DNA of 64,000 nt, taken from the NCBI GenBank assembly GCA_030522415.1, contig CM060107.1:27115571-27179570 (forward strand), written 5' to 3'. The notes beneath the pieces are model-generated. The model had not been told where the DNA came from. It searched no databases and saw nothing but the letters and a program-made list of their open reading frames with translations. Position numbers and translations under genes: made by a program. This document shows, piece by piece, positions 24,003 to 36,000 of this stretch (within the stretch, counting starts at the first letter, position 1; each line of letters opens with the position of its first letter). The DNA is from Channallabes apus (taxonomy: Eukaryota; Chordata; Actinopteri; Siluriformes; Clariidae).

Positions 24003-25330
24003 TCGGCCCCTTAGGTCGCGAATCGAGGATCCGACATACGGTGTAAGCAGGGTGACTGTCTATGATTCGGGGAGGAGGAGCAGGAGGGGAGGGTGGAATC
24101 ATCGGAGAAGTGGTGAAGGGTTTAAGCTGTGAGGTATGGAAGACTGGGTGAATTTGGAGCGCCGCAGGCAGCTGGAGGCGGTAGGTGACAGGGTTGATGC
24201 GGAATGTAATACGGTAAGGACCAATGAATCTGGGTGAGAGCTGTTTTGACTCGGAGGTGCAGATTCTTTGTGGACAGCCATACTTTGTCACCTATGTTGT
24301 ACAATCGTCCCGGTGGGTGTCGACGGCGATGTTGGGTGGTGTAGCGGGTGTTAGTTCGTCGGATGGCTTGGTTGGCTTGTCTCAGCCGCCGACACCTGTG
24401 AACTAACTGTTGGGCCGACGGTACATCAACCTCCGGTTCTTGATGTTCGAACATCGAAGGTTGGAAACCGTGGCATACCTCAAATGGACTGAGATTGGTG
24501 GCGGATGAGATAAATCAGCCCATAGGATGTAGCGGGCCCAGGAGCGCTGATGATCGGCGACAAAACATCTTAGGTAGTGCTCCAGTTGTTGTTTGGTTCG
24601 CTCAGTCTGAGGGTGATATCCGGGTGACAGACTGCAGGTGGAATTGATCAGACAGCAGAAGGCCTTCCAGAACCGGGTAGTGAACTGGGGCCCTCTGCCC
24701 GAGACGATGTCTTTTGGGAACCCATGCAGGTGGACTACATGCTCTAGAATCAGCTCGGCTGTGTCTTTAGCTGACGGGAGTCCGGCGAGAGCCACCAGAT
24801 GCACGGCCTTGGAGAACCGATCCACAATGGTCATAATGGTTGTCTTTTCCTCTGAGGCCGGCAGGCCCGTGATGAAATCGATGGCAATGTGCATCCAGAG
24901 CCGGCGAGGAACCAGAAGTGGCTGGAGCTCTCCTGGTGTTGGCTGATTGGTGGTTTTCGCCCTGGCGCACACTGGGCACGCCTGAACTCGTCGATGTCCT
25001 GGGTCATGGATGGCCACCAGAAGCGTGCTGGACGAACTGGAGAGTGCGCCAAGTACCGGGGTGTCCAGTGAGAGGCGATGAGTGGCACCATACCATAACG
25101 TCACTCATGACATCCACCTCCACAACGAATGGTTTGTTGGCATCTGGATGTAGGAGAATGGGAGCGGTGGTGAATGATACGAACAGGCTGGGAAAATGCC
25201 TCGATTTTTACCCCCGGTTTTTTGGCATAACTAGAGTCAATGAAGTTACCTGCGGCACCGGAATCGATGAACGCGGTACTTCCGACCCGTCTATGACCAA
25301 ATTGGAGGAATACCTGAACCGTGAGACGAG
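24003..25330 (-). mobile_element. Ty3/gypsy retrotransposon remnant with internal deletions
   Basis: On the minus strand, in order: an aspartic protease core (FIDSGAAGNFIDS near 25290-25240); a tiny piece of the RT/RNase H region (ANKPFVVEVDV near 25140-25110); integrase zinc-finger and core (CPVCARAKT, WMHIAIDFITGLP, FPKDIVSGRGPQFTT, SPGYHPQTERT at about 24980-24600); and the integrase tail to chromodomain start (HPAYTVCRILDSR near 24050). Most of RT is missing and frames shift, so it is inactive. No LTRs were found. It stops inside the chromodomain where the LINE begins. Confidence 0.88.
24403..25104 (-). pseudogene. Gypsy integrase pseudogene
   Basis: The frame holds integrase-core motifs: the first Asp in the DFITGLP motif, the second in the region of the FPKDIVSGRGPQF motif, and PGYHPQTERT in place of the usual PQTDGQTER. 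The frame breaks upstream at the zinc-finger segment, and the tail continues in another frame at 24454-24122. This is a relic of a retrotransposon polyprotein. Confidence 0.85.
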
Positions 25331-25567
25331 CGGTGGTGGCATTGAGCGTGTGGACACTGTCATCAGTGTGATGATAGATGTGATACTAATTTATTCTAAA
25401 TATATTTAAGGTTATACTTTGTAATTTATTATAGCATGTAACTCAAGAGTGCATATTCGTGATAACCAAATTTTTTTTTTTTACCCACTCAAACATCCAG
25501 TTCTATTAAACCATCTGGTTACATATGAAACACACAGGTACTGTATAGCAATTATAGGACACCACAC

Positions 25568-25925
25568 TCATACACCGCGTTCCAAATTATTATGCAAATT
25601 GGATGTAAGTGTCATAAATATTAAATTTTTAGTTTTTTTATTAAACTCATGGATGGTATTGTGTCTCTTTGGATCACTGAAATGAATCTCAGACACGTGT
25701 GATCATTAGTTTGTCAGATAAGCCCAATTAAAGGAAAAGTACTGAGGAAGGTTGAACATTATTAAGCAGGCCACAGGTTTCAAGCAATATGGGAAAGAAA
25801 AAGGATCTCTCTGCTGCCGAAAAGCGTCATGAAAACTTAAGCGTGATCATCGTACTGTGAAGACATTTGTGGCTGATTCAGCGTACAATACATATCGTGC
25901 AGATAAAGGCAGAATAAAGATGTCA
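25568..25925 (+). mobile_element. Tc1-like transposon, 5' fragment
   Basis: CGTTCCAAATTATTATGCAA at the start, a short leader, then an ATG with GKKKDLSAAEKR, the N-terminal start of a Tc1-type transposase. It breaks off within about 130 bp. No right end was found. Confidence 0.65.
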
Positions 25926-25984
25926 GTATTTGCCCAGTCTTTTGTAGCAGTTTAAAACGTCGGAATTATCTTTAAATATACAAA

Positions 25985-26118
25985 AAAAAAAAGCGAAAAG
26001 ACAGTCGATTATTTTGCATAGGTTATCTGTTTCATTCACAAAGTTTGTAAAACACTTTAAAACGAGTGTAAAACTGTTAAAATCCTCGTTCGTAAAATAA
26101 TCGTTAGTTGCAGCCCTA
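25985..26118. mobile_element. hAT-type element, right end
   Basis: It ends TAATCGTTAGTTGCAGCCCTA, the inverse of the TAGGGCTGCA terminus also found in the complete MITE at 53942-54421. The left end is missing. Confidence 0.55.
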
Positions 26119-26621
26119 GGTGACATACATACATGTGAGGATGAAAAAAAGAAGCAGGACATAAGGAGCTTTTTTTCAAAGAAAAGTGTAAGTCACTTCA
26201 AGTTCGAGTGAATCCAACAAAGTCCATCAAAGTAACGACAACAGTTAACGTTAATGCTAGTGTTTTTTTTGTTTTTTTTTACCGCTTTGACTGACATTCA
26301 TTATAGCAGGGCAGGTTATAGTCTGTGCATACGGATTTAACACTAACAGCAGATTAAACAGCTAAATGTAAAAGTATAAATATGATCCCTGTCAGTCTCC
26401 TAATCTAATGACGACTGTTTGTCAGAAATCAGTCTTGTGAAAGAAATTGATAAGCTACACACCAATAGACAATCCTAGACTAAAAAAGTTTAGTTGACAC
26501 CAATAGACAATCCACTTCACACAAATAGTTTTTAAAATGCATTAACTGACTTGGCAAATATTAATGATTTGATTTGAGGTTTGCACACTTATTTCAGAAA
26601 AAGTTAAATAAAATTATTGCT

Positions 26622-26998
26622 GGGCGGCGCGGTGGTGTAGTGGTTAGCACTGTCGCCTTGCACCTCCAGGGTCTGGGTTCGATTCCTGGCCAGGCTCGAT
26701 TCCCATCTCTGTGTGCATGGAGTTTGCATGTTCTCCCCGTGCTTGGTGGGTTTCCTCCGGGTACTCCAGTTTCCTCCCACAGTCCAAAGATTTGCAAGTT
26801 AGGCTAATTGGCGTTCCTAAATTGCCCGTAGTGTGTGATTGGGTGTGTGAGTGTGTGTATGTGTGTGTGCCCTGCGATGGATTGGCACCCTGTCCAGGGT
26901 GTACCCCACCTAGTGCCCGAAGTCTCCTGGGATAGGCTCCAGGTCCCCCGTGACCCTGAACACAGGATTAAGCGGTATAGAAAATGAATGAATGAATG
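26622..26998 (+). repeat. tRNA-derived SINE, full-length reference copy
   Basis: Begins GGGCGGCGCGGTGGTGTAGT (A-box region), then GGTTCGATTCC (B-box), a tRNA-unrelated body with TTTCCTCCCACAGTCC and GATGGATTGGCACCCTGTCC, and an (ATGA)n tail. ATTGCTG occurs on both sides, consistent with a target duplication. It is the clearest copy for aligning the other eight in the window. Confidence 0.9.
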
Positions 26999-27131
26999 AT
27001 TGCTGTTTAAATGGCATGTGCTTATCCTGTTTTGTCAGGTAACAGAACCTACTGTGCTGTATATCAGACAGCGATGGAGAGAGAAGGGGTCACAGGTGAT
27101 GCTGAACGATGACTTGATATTATTATACCTA

Positions 27132-27560
27132 CAGTGGCTTGCAAAAGTATTCGGCCCCCTTGAACATTTCCACATTACAGCCACAAACATGAATCAATTT
27201 TATTGGAATTCCACGTGAAAGACCAATACAAAGTGGTGTACACGTGAGAAGTGGAACGAAAATCATACATGATTCCAAACATTTTTTACAAATAAATAAC
27301 TGAAAAGTGGGGTGTTCGTAATTATTCAGCCCCCTGAGTCAATACTTTGTAGAACCACCTTTTGCTGCAATTACAGCTGCCAGTCTTTTAGGGTATGTCT
27401 CTACCAGCTTTGCACATCTAGAGACTGAAATCCTTGCCCATTCTTCTTTGCAAAACAGCTCCAGCTCAGTCAGATTAGATGGACAGAGTTTGTGAACAGC
27501 AGTTTTCAGATCTTGCCACAGATTCTTGATTGGATTTAGATCATTTAGAGGCATGTTTTT
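27132..27560 (-). mobile_element. Tc1-like transposon, 3'-end fragment
   Basis: After a TA it begins CAGTGGCTTGCAAAAGTATT. Minus-strand text encodes the C-terminus of a Tc1 transposase (LNPIKNLWQDLKTAVHK, then [16 protein letters not shown]). The other half is deleted near 27560. Confidence 0.85.
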
Positions 27561-27896
27561 GTCTCCTTCATATAGGAGCAATAGGCATTGAGCTGTTGTG
27601 TGGTACTGTACCTAACAGTAGTTCATGTTTAGATGTAATTTACTTTTATATATATACTGATGTTTGAGATGTTTCATTTGCACTATGGCTCAATAAAGAA
27701 TAGTTTTTATTTTATTAAAGACTATCTTTTTGTCAGTTATTAAACATTCCTTTAACATTACACTATTCCTTAATTTAACTTAATGAATTGCATTTCGAGT
27801 GGATTAATATCAATCGAAGCATTGCTAGTATTAATGTAAAGTGATTTTGCATTTTGGAGCATATTAAAAAAAACATGCATTCCGTGGACGGAGTTG

Positions 27897-27968
27897 GGCA
27901 GGGGGGGGGCAGGGGATTGGGGGGTTGGCGGGTGGGGCAGGGGATTGGGGGGTTGGTGGGAGGGGTGG
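27897..27968 (+). other. G-rich tract with G-quadruplex potential
   Basis: About 70 bases of G-runs, containing the unit GGGGCAGGGGATTGGGGGGT twice in tandem. It lies about 530 bp upstream of the sigirr start codon. Intramolecular G4 folding is predicted by pattern only. Confidence 0.7.
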
Positions 27969-28496
27969 AGTCATAGGTCCCCACCAATGTCCAGAGCAAA
28001 ACTACACCCTTGCCCTTGACATCACTCACTATCACGCCAACAACTTCACATATTGTGTGAGATATAAGAGACCAGCTTGTTTGTTAATGAGGGACAGTAA
28101 AAAACACACTGCTTTATTACTTATCAGTAACAGCAAAATATTTTGCTGAACAAATATTGAGTTCGAATTTAAGTGTAGAGGCACATTTTGCTGTAATGCC
28201 TTAACCTACGGTTGGTTTAGCTAAAAAGAAACACATGTCAGTTTAGATATAGTTTCAGAACTATAATGTGAAGGGTGTTTCCAGGTCACCACACGCGCTG
28301 TACTCTACATGATCACGTGTCACGCGGTTCCACTTTTTTTTTTGTTTCACTGCGCAACCTGTGCGCACCTTGTCCCTGTGTCTATTCTGTTATATGGACA
28401 TTACCTTATTATTTTAATCATACAATCGGTTTACATGTTGGATTTGAATACGACAGAGAAGGTGACTGGCTGCTTTATGAAGGCGTTAAAAACACG

Positions 28497-29989
28497 ATGG
28501 GATACACGGGTCTCTTCGTGTGTTTAATGTGGATCCAGTGTGCACTCATGATCGGAGGTGAGACTGAAGTTTTTCTTCTGCACTGTTTAAATGTTTTCAG
28601 TCCTCACAATTTCCCTGAAGTCAAAATAAACCTAACACTTGAGCAAACTCAACCAGCGCGTTATTTATTTATTATGGGTTAGGTTTAATATATTTCTATC
28701 ACGTTTGCAACTCAAATTGACTTGGTTTAAGAATATTACGGTCTGAAAAGAATTAGGAAATGATGTGTTTCACTTAGAAAAACAAAACAAAAAACTCACC
28801 ATAACCTTTGTACCTTCGCAGCTGGAGAACGCATAGTAAGTGCCTAACACTATTGTAAGTGGTTAATGAATGATGGAGTTTATCAGTATCTGCACAGGAG
28901 CACTACACCGTGTGATCATAACCTTAACCTAGATTTTACAACACCGAATATATATTTATTATTTTCAACCTTATTGCATAGGTGTGATCTTTTGCACATC
29001 ACACTAGACACACTGCATGGTATGTTTAACACCCAATGATACCTGAACAACTACTGTAGATTGTTAGGTCAAACCTGTTGTCACCTTCTGACACATATTG
29101 TTGTTAGTAGCATACCTGAAAAACTCAAATGGTAATTTAGCTAGGAAAGTCAACAGGCTGGTTTAAACCAGTTTTAGTCATTACGTTTGCGTAATGCTTG
29201 TGTGTTAGCGAAAATATAAAAGGCATAAGCATTAATACATCGAATGTATTTCCCCCTTTTTATTATCTTCTCCCATCCCCCTCCTCCCAGCTCGTTTTTG
29301 AATAAATGTAAATGCACACGGGTCTAGTTTTGCCTGCATTGTTAGTGTCCTTTCGTCTCACCTTTTTAATGTTTGTTCCCTTAAAAAGCTAATAAATATC
29401 TTGTGAAGTCAATAAGAAGAAAATTTTGGAAGACCACAGACACTTGTCATGATTCTCATTTAGCAAACTTTAAAACTCAACACTGTTTGAACAGAGCCAT
29501 CACTCTAAGTAAAGCATTAGAAAGTTATTGAACCATGCCCAAAGCATGTTAGCAGTGCAAACAAACTTCCCTTTTCCTATTACATTCTGTACTGCTTCTG
29601 CACTCATATGATACAGTATGATCTCAAACATGTGCTCTCAGAAAAATATCGGGAGTATACAGTATGTACAGTACTATACCTCAGTCAGTTTATTATATCT
29701 GCATATATTTGATCACAGTTGACCCTTGGTAATAACAGTCAATTAAAAAAATAACTTTAGCTTTAAGCTTATGGCTTTAATACTCTACGTAAATTTGTAA
29801 TCAGTGTAGCTGGTCTGAGTCTTACTGAGTCCTTACTGGATGTACTTTGTAGTAGAAATAATGTGTTCTAAATCACATAAGGGATGTGGCCAGTGACAGA
29901 TAGATAGAAATCAGACAGACTATCAGACAGATAGGAATAAAAAAATAAAAAAGGTTTTCATTAAATAAAACATCATGACTGCTGGTGCA

Positions 29990-30046
<57 letters not shown>

Positions 30047-33044
30047 GTTTCTTATAATCTACACATGTTTATAATGTAATAAATTTCAACAGAATGTTTT
30101 ATACTGTGATTTATGATTTAATTCGTTCATATAATTTTTTTCATATAAATGCCCACATATGCTATTACAAGTTACCAAATATATTATTCCCAAATGCCTT
30201 CTACTTTTCAAATTGGTATGCCGTGCTTCTTCAGAACATGATTTAAACATTTTTCTATTCATGTAGCCAACACCCTAAAGGACTTCAGAAATATTATGTA
30301 TCAAATATCATGTATTGGCTATTTTGATTGGCTAAGACAAGTGGAAGTTTAAAGCTGTTTTATTCTATCTGTATTTACTCTACTTTACAGTACTTTAATC
30401 AAGTAGGAATTTTGCATGAAGAAAAATTCTGTTATTGATACGGTGTGGAGATTAAATACATTTTAGCCAATGGCTGCCAGGAGGGGTGACTCAGGTCATT
30501 TTAACAGGGTTTTCCTCGTGTTAAAAATGCTCTTGTCCGCATGAAAATGCATAAAGATTCCGTCAATAGCATGTCAAACCAAAAGGTGGCGATATAACCC
30601 TAACCATAAAAAATGGTGGCGCAAAGCCATGCTGCCCAAGCAGAAGCTTAAAAAAAATAGTGATTCCTGGGTGCGTCACACACTAATGTCAAACAAAAGA
30701 GATACTGGCACACCCTCACAAGCCAAGATCTCAGTTTTCTCTTTACACATGCCAGCACTAAAAACTGAATTTCTCCACTTTTGGAAGAAGGTTAAATTTT
30801 TTTTTAAAGATTTTGGCCTACAAGGTTAAAGTGTGTCAGGTCAGGCTTGTTCTCATAATGAAATCTGATGTGCAACATTAGAGAAAAACATCATCAACAA
30901 AATAATGACAGGCATAGTTTCTAAATAAAACAAGGCAGATAATAAAATAGCCTACAGAATGGAATGTACTTAACAAAAAACAAGGAGATGTTAACACATT
31001 AATAATCATCTTCATATCATCACTGAAGTTAAGTTTGCTGTAACTGAAGATGAGTCATTTTCAGAATATGGTGACAAACTTGCACATTCATTTACTTGTC
31101 ATACATATTTTGTGAAGCCCCATATCATGGACATTACTGTATGAAATTCATCACCAATAAAATTTATTTAACTGTTTTTATTATTGTCTACATTTCCCCC
31201 CCCCAAATATTCTTTGAAACTGCCAAGTGCTGGAAAAATAGGTTGTCCCTTAAGATTTTAAAGCTCAGAGACTGAGTATACAATATAAGGTCTATCTAAT
31301 TATGTACATTTCCACCAGAAAATATAGTTTTATAATATAAAATAAAATGCCTTTCATGTCACTGGTGTTATCTTAAAAAAAAGACTACATTAATGACATC
31401 ACAATAAATATGCATAATTTTGGTAGTCATTCGAAAAGAATGTTAACATACGTCTGACACAATCCTTTTTGAATGTGAAAATATATATAATGTTGCTCAG
31501 AACGTCACACTATTTAAAACAAAGATAACAAATGAAATATCTTGCCTGAGCAGCAAAAAAATAAATAAATAAACAAAATAAAAATTATAACCCTAGCACG
31601 TTTTCCCTAAAGTGGTGCTCGAGATTCCAAGCTTGCATAGGAGTTTTTATTTTACACTTTTTATTTTAAAGGAAGCCAGAATATGACAGACTGATCATAT
31701 CATTTTTTTAGGAAGCTCCATATGAATACATATGTATACAGTGAATATATTGGCTACAGTTATAATTGTAGTACAGCAAATTTCAAATGAAACAGGATGT
31801 TTTAGACATTCTTCATCTGATGGTAGTGAAAGCATTAATTATATTTCAATATAGTGTAATATATACTCTGAAACCTTGTGTGCGATGTATACACTGATCA
31901 TAAGATTTTCTCCAATTCTCATTAATCCTCAAGCATAGCAAAAACTAGCCTGGAAAAGACAATCCCATAGAAGAGCTCCTGGAGAACAATTTACTGGAAA
32001 ACTATTTACTGGCTATGATAGGAATGTCTGAGTGTACAGTGGTATGGCAGCGTAGCCACAGACTGTTCATAGTGCGTGGTGTTAGCATGCAAGGTCGTTG
32101 TATACAGAGTCCTTATGCTGAGCGTCAGAGGGAAGGCTGTGTGTGAGCTTCGGAAGAGCTTGGTGCAAACTTTTTGGCAAAGTTTTCCCGTTCCCGAGAT
32201 ACCGTGGGTTTATTAATGAAACTAAATAAACTCAAACACAAAGCTTTCTCGAAACAGGGATAATCCTTATCTTTCTTTTCTCTCTCTCTCTTTTTAATTT
32301 ATTTTATCCCCACAAACTTGTGCTTCCTAAATGTCCGCGATCCGCACGTCTACTGCTTTGTCTTGGGGCTTATATAGACATGCGTCCAGGTGTCGTGCAT
32401 GGCCCTTATTTGCCATTATGGGGGCGTTGCCTAGTAACAGCATGAGGGGGGGGGGGTGGCCGCGGGTCTGCCTGACTGGAAACCCGTGGAGCAGCTGACC
32501 GTGGGTTTGCCTGTCGCAAAAGCCGCGACTTTGCAGATAGATCATGTTTTTTTTTTAAACATCACGTGGTTAGCTACGTGCATGTGCCTCACACACCTAG
32601 GCTACAGATTCCCAAGATCCTCTATGCAAAGAAAGTGTGGGGAACATGCCAAAATTCAAGGTGTTGACTTGGCCTCTTTGTTCAATTTGATTAAGCATCT
32701 CTGCAATGTGTGGACTAATGGGCCTGACCCATGACAACTTGCAGGACTTGAATGATCTGCACCTTGCCACATACAACAGCACACCTATTGGTCTTATTGA
32801 GTGCCTGTGAATTGAGAGACACACTCAACATTACATTTACATTTAGGCATTTGGCAGACGCTCTTATCCAGAGCGACTTACATTTTTATCTCATTATACA
32901 TCTGAGCAGTTGAGGGTTATGGGCCTTGCTCAAGGACCCAACAGCGGCAACTTGGTGGTTGTGGGATTTGAACCAACCTGGGATCTTCCGAACCGTAGTC
33001 CAATGCCTTAACTACTGAGCTACATTAGGCGGATGATACTGTAT

Positions 33045-33092
<48 letters not shown>

Positions 33093-36000
33093 TGGTGTGA
33101 AAAACTATTTGCCCCCTTCCTGATTTCTTATTCTTTTGCATGTTTGTCACATTTAAATGTTTCTGCTCATCAAAAACCGTTAACTATTAGTCAAAGATAA
33201 CATAATTGAACACAAAATGCAGTTTTTAAATTAAGGTTTACGTTATTAAGGGAGAAAAAAAACTCCAAATCTACATGGCCCTGTGTGAAAAAGTGATTGC
33301 CCCCCTTGTTAAAAAATAACTTAACTGTGGTTTATCACACCTGAGTTCAATTTCTGTAGCCACCCACAGGCCTGATTACTGCCACACCTGTTTCAATCAA
33401 GAAATCACTTAAATAGGAGCTACCTGACACAGAGAAGTAGACCAAAAGCACCTCAAAAGCTAGACATCATGCCAAGATCCAAAGAAATTCAGGAACAAAT
33501 GAGAACAAAAGTAATTGAGATCTATCAGTTTGGTAAAGGTTATAAAGCCATTTCTAAAGCTTTGGGACTCCAGCGAACCACAGTGAGAGCCATTATCCAC
33601 AAATGGCAAAAACATGGAACAGTGGTGAACCTTCCCAGGAGTGGCCGGCCGACCAAAATTACCCCAAGAGCGCAGAGACAACTCATCCGAGAGGCCACAA
33701 AGGACCCCAGGACAACATCTAAAGAACTGCAGGCCTCACTTGCCTCAATTAAGGTCAGTGTTCATGACTCCACCACAAGAAAGAGAGTGGGCAAAAATGG
33801 CCTGCATGGCAGATTTCCAAGGCGCAAACCACTTTTAAGCAAAAAGAACATTAAGGCTCGTCTCAATTTTGCTAAAAAACATCTCAATGATTGCCAAGAC
33901 TTTTGGGAAAATACCTTGTGGACCGACGAGACAAAAGTTGAACTTTTTGGAAGGTGCGTGTCCCGTTACATCTGGCGTAAAAGTAACACAGCATTTCAGA
34001 ACAAGAACATCATACCAACAGTAAAATATGGTGGTGGTAGTGTGATGGTCTGGGGTTGTTTTGCTGCTTCAGGACCTGGAAGGCTTGCTGTGATAGATGG
34101 AACCATGAATTCTACTGTCTACCAAAAAATCCTAAAGGAGAATGTCCGGCCATCTCAAGCTGAAGCGATCTTGGATGCTGCAGCAGGACAATGACCCAAA
34201 ACACACCAGCAAATCCATCTCTGAATGGCTGAAGAAAAACAAAATGAAGACTTTGGAGTGGCCTAGTCAAAGTCCTTACCTGAATCCTATTGAGATGTTG
34301 TGGCATGACCTTAAAAAGGCGGTTCATGCTAGAAAACCCTCAAATAAAGCTGAATTACAACAATTCTGCAAAGATGAGTGGGCCAAAATTCCTCCAGACC
34401 GCTGTAAAAGACTCGTCGCAAGTTATCGCAAACGCTTGATTGCAGTTATTGCTGCTAAGGGTGGCCCAACCAGTTATTAGGTTCAAGGGGCAATTACTTT
34501 TTCACACAGGGCCATGTAGGTTTGGATTTTTTTTCTCCCTAAATAATAACACCCCTCATTTAAATACTGCATTTTATGTTTGCTTGTGTTATGTTTGACT
34601 AATAGTTAAATGTGTTTGATGATCAGAAACATTTTGTGTGACAAACATGCAAAAGAATAAGAAATCAGGAGGGGGGGCAAATAGTTTTTCACACCACTGT
34701 ATATATACCCCCCCCCAATTTTCTCCCTAATTTAGTCGTGACCAATTCCTCCCCATCGCTAGGGGGCTCCCACATTAAGGCTACCACTACCACTCAGTCG
34801 GGAGTGCGAAGACTATCACGTGTTTCCTCCGAACCGCGTGACGTCAGCCGACCGCATCTTTTCGAACTGCTTGCTCCCGCACCATTAGGGGCGGAGTAAC
34901 ACACTCGGAGGAAAGCGCTAGCCGCTCCTTCCATGTGCGCGAGCTCACAGACGCCCCTGATTGGCTGTAGAGCCGTGATTAATGTGGTAGCACAAGTACC
35001 TCTCATCCCTCCCCCCTGCGCCACTCGGAGGCGTAGGCGGATGGTATTTATTGTTACAGCTGACTGGTGCATTTTTTTTTTTTTATATTCTATTAAATGT
35101 TTAAATACTAATTACCAGTATTAATGCTTGTGAGTAATGTAAGTAAGTATAGTATAGTATAGTATAGAAATGAATTGTCCACAGTACAACTTGGGGCAAT
35201 TCAATTCAGTTGGGTCAGTGGACTGAAACTGAAGGGAGATCTGGGAGAAAAGTTTTTCAGTTATCAGTCGCACCTTGAAAATAAGGTTTTACTTTGTTTT
35301 CATGTGGTTACCCACTCTCACAAAGACGGCCACAGTTGGCCTGACTCCCAAAGAGCTCATTGTTTTAAAGAGTTTATTGACTTGAGAATTTGTATCTGCT
35401 CATATGCCATATACTGTATACCTACAGTATCATAGAGTAAAAGAGTTAGTGATGGTGTAATGAATATTTATTTTCCCATTTTTTTTTAAAACTAAGACTA
35501 GACCTAACCATATGAAATTCCCTGACAGAAAGCATGGCCAGTTTTACCCCTTGACTCTCGGCCACACAGCTATGGCACAATTGTGACTGAAACTTGGTAC
35601 CCTCCAGTGATAGGACATAATAGTATCCGAATTTCTGTAATTCACTTTATTCCTCAGTTTATATAGTAATATATTTTATTTAATTTTTACTAAGTGTGCA
35701 GTTTTACATGGTACTATTTTCTCCTTGTTAATGCATGTGTACTGTTCTTTACATTCAGAACCCTTTTGTAGCAAAATTCTGCAATTTGTGCCCAGCAGCA
35801 CTAAAACAGATGTGTGGGGAAGCCAAGGTTCCAGTGTTGAACTGAACTGCACTGTTCTGATCCACTTCAACAACTACAGTGAGATTGAATGTAAAGCCCA
35901 TCTACATTGGAACAAAAATGGAGAACCTCTACCCAGCACTGGATACTTCACCCAGAACATATCACAATGGTGAGTGCCATGTGTGAGAAGTAAATCCCAT

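Noticed and set aside
28275..28496. Upstream in-frame extension of sigirr exon 1 to an earlier ATG
   Set aside because: The longer N-terminus has no resemblance to a receptor leader, whereas the ATG at 28497 gives a compact hydrophobic signal-like start with fitting phase.
29994..30042. CRISPR-like regular repeats among microsatellites
   Set aside because: All are simple sequence repeats in a vertebrate genome, with no spacer structure.
32327..32734. GC-richer patch in sigirr intron 1 with frames on both strands
   Set aside because: Considered as an alternative promoter or retroelement LTR, but no termini, motif or protein similarity could be supported.
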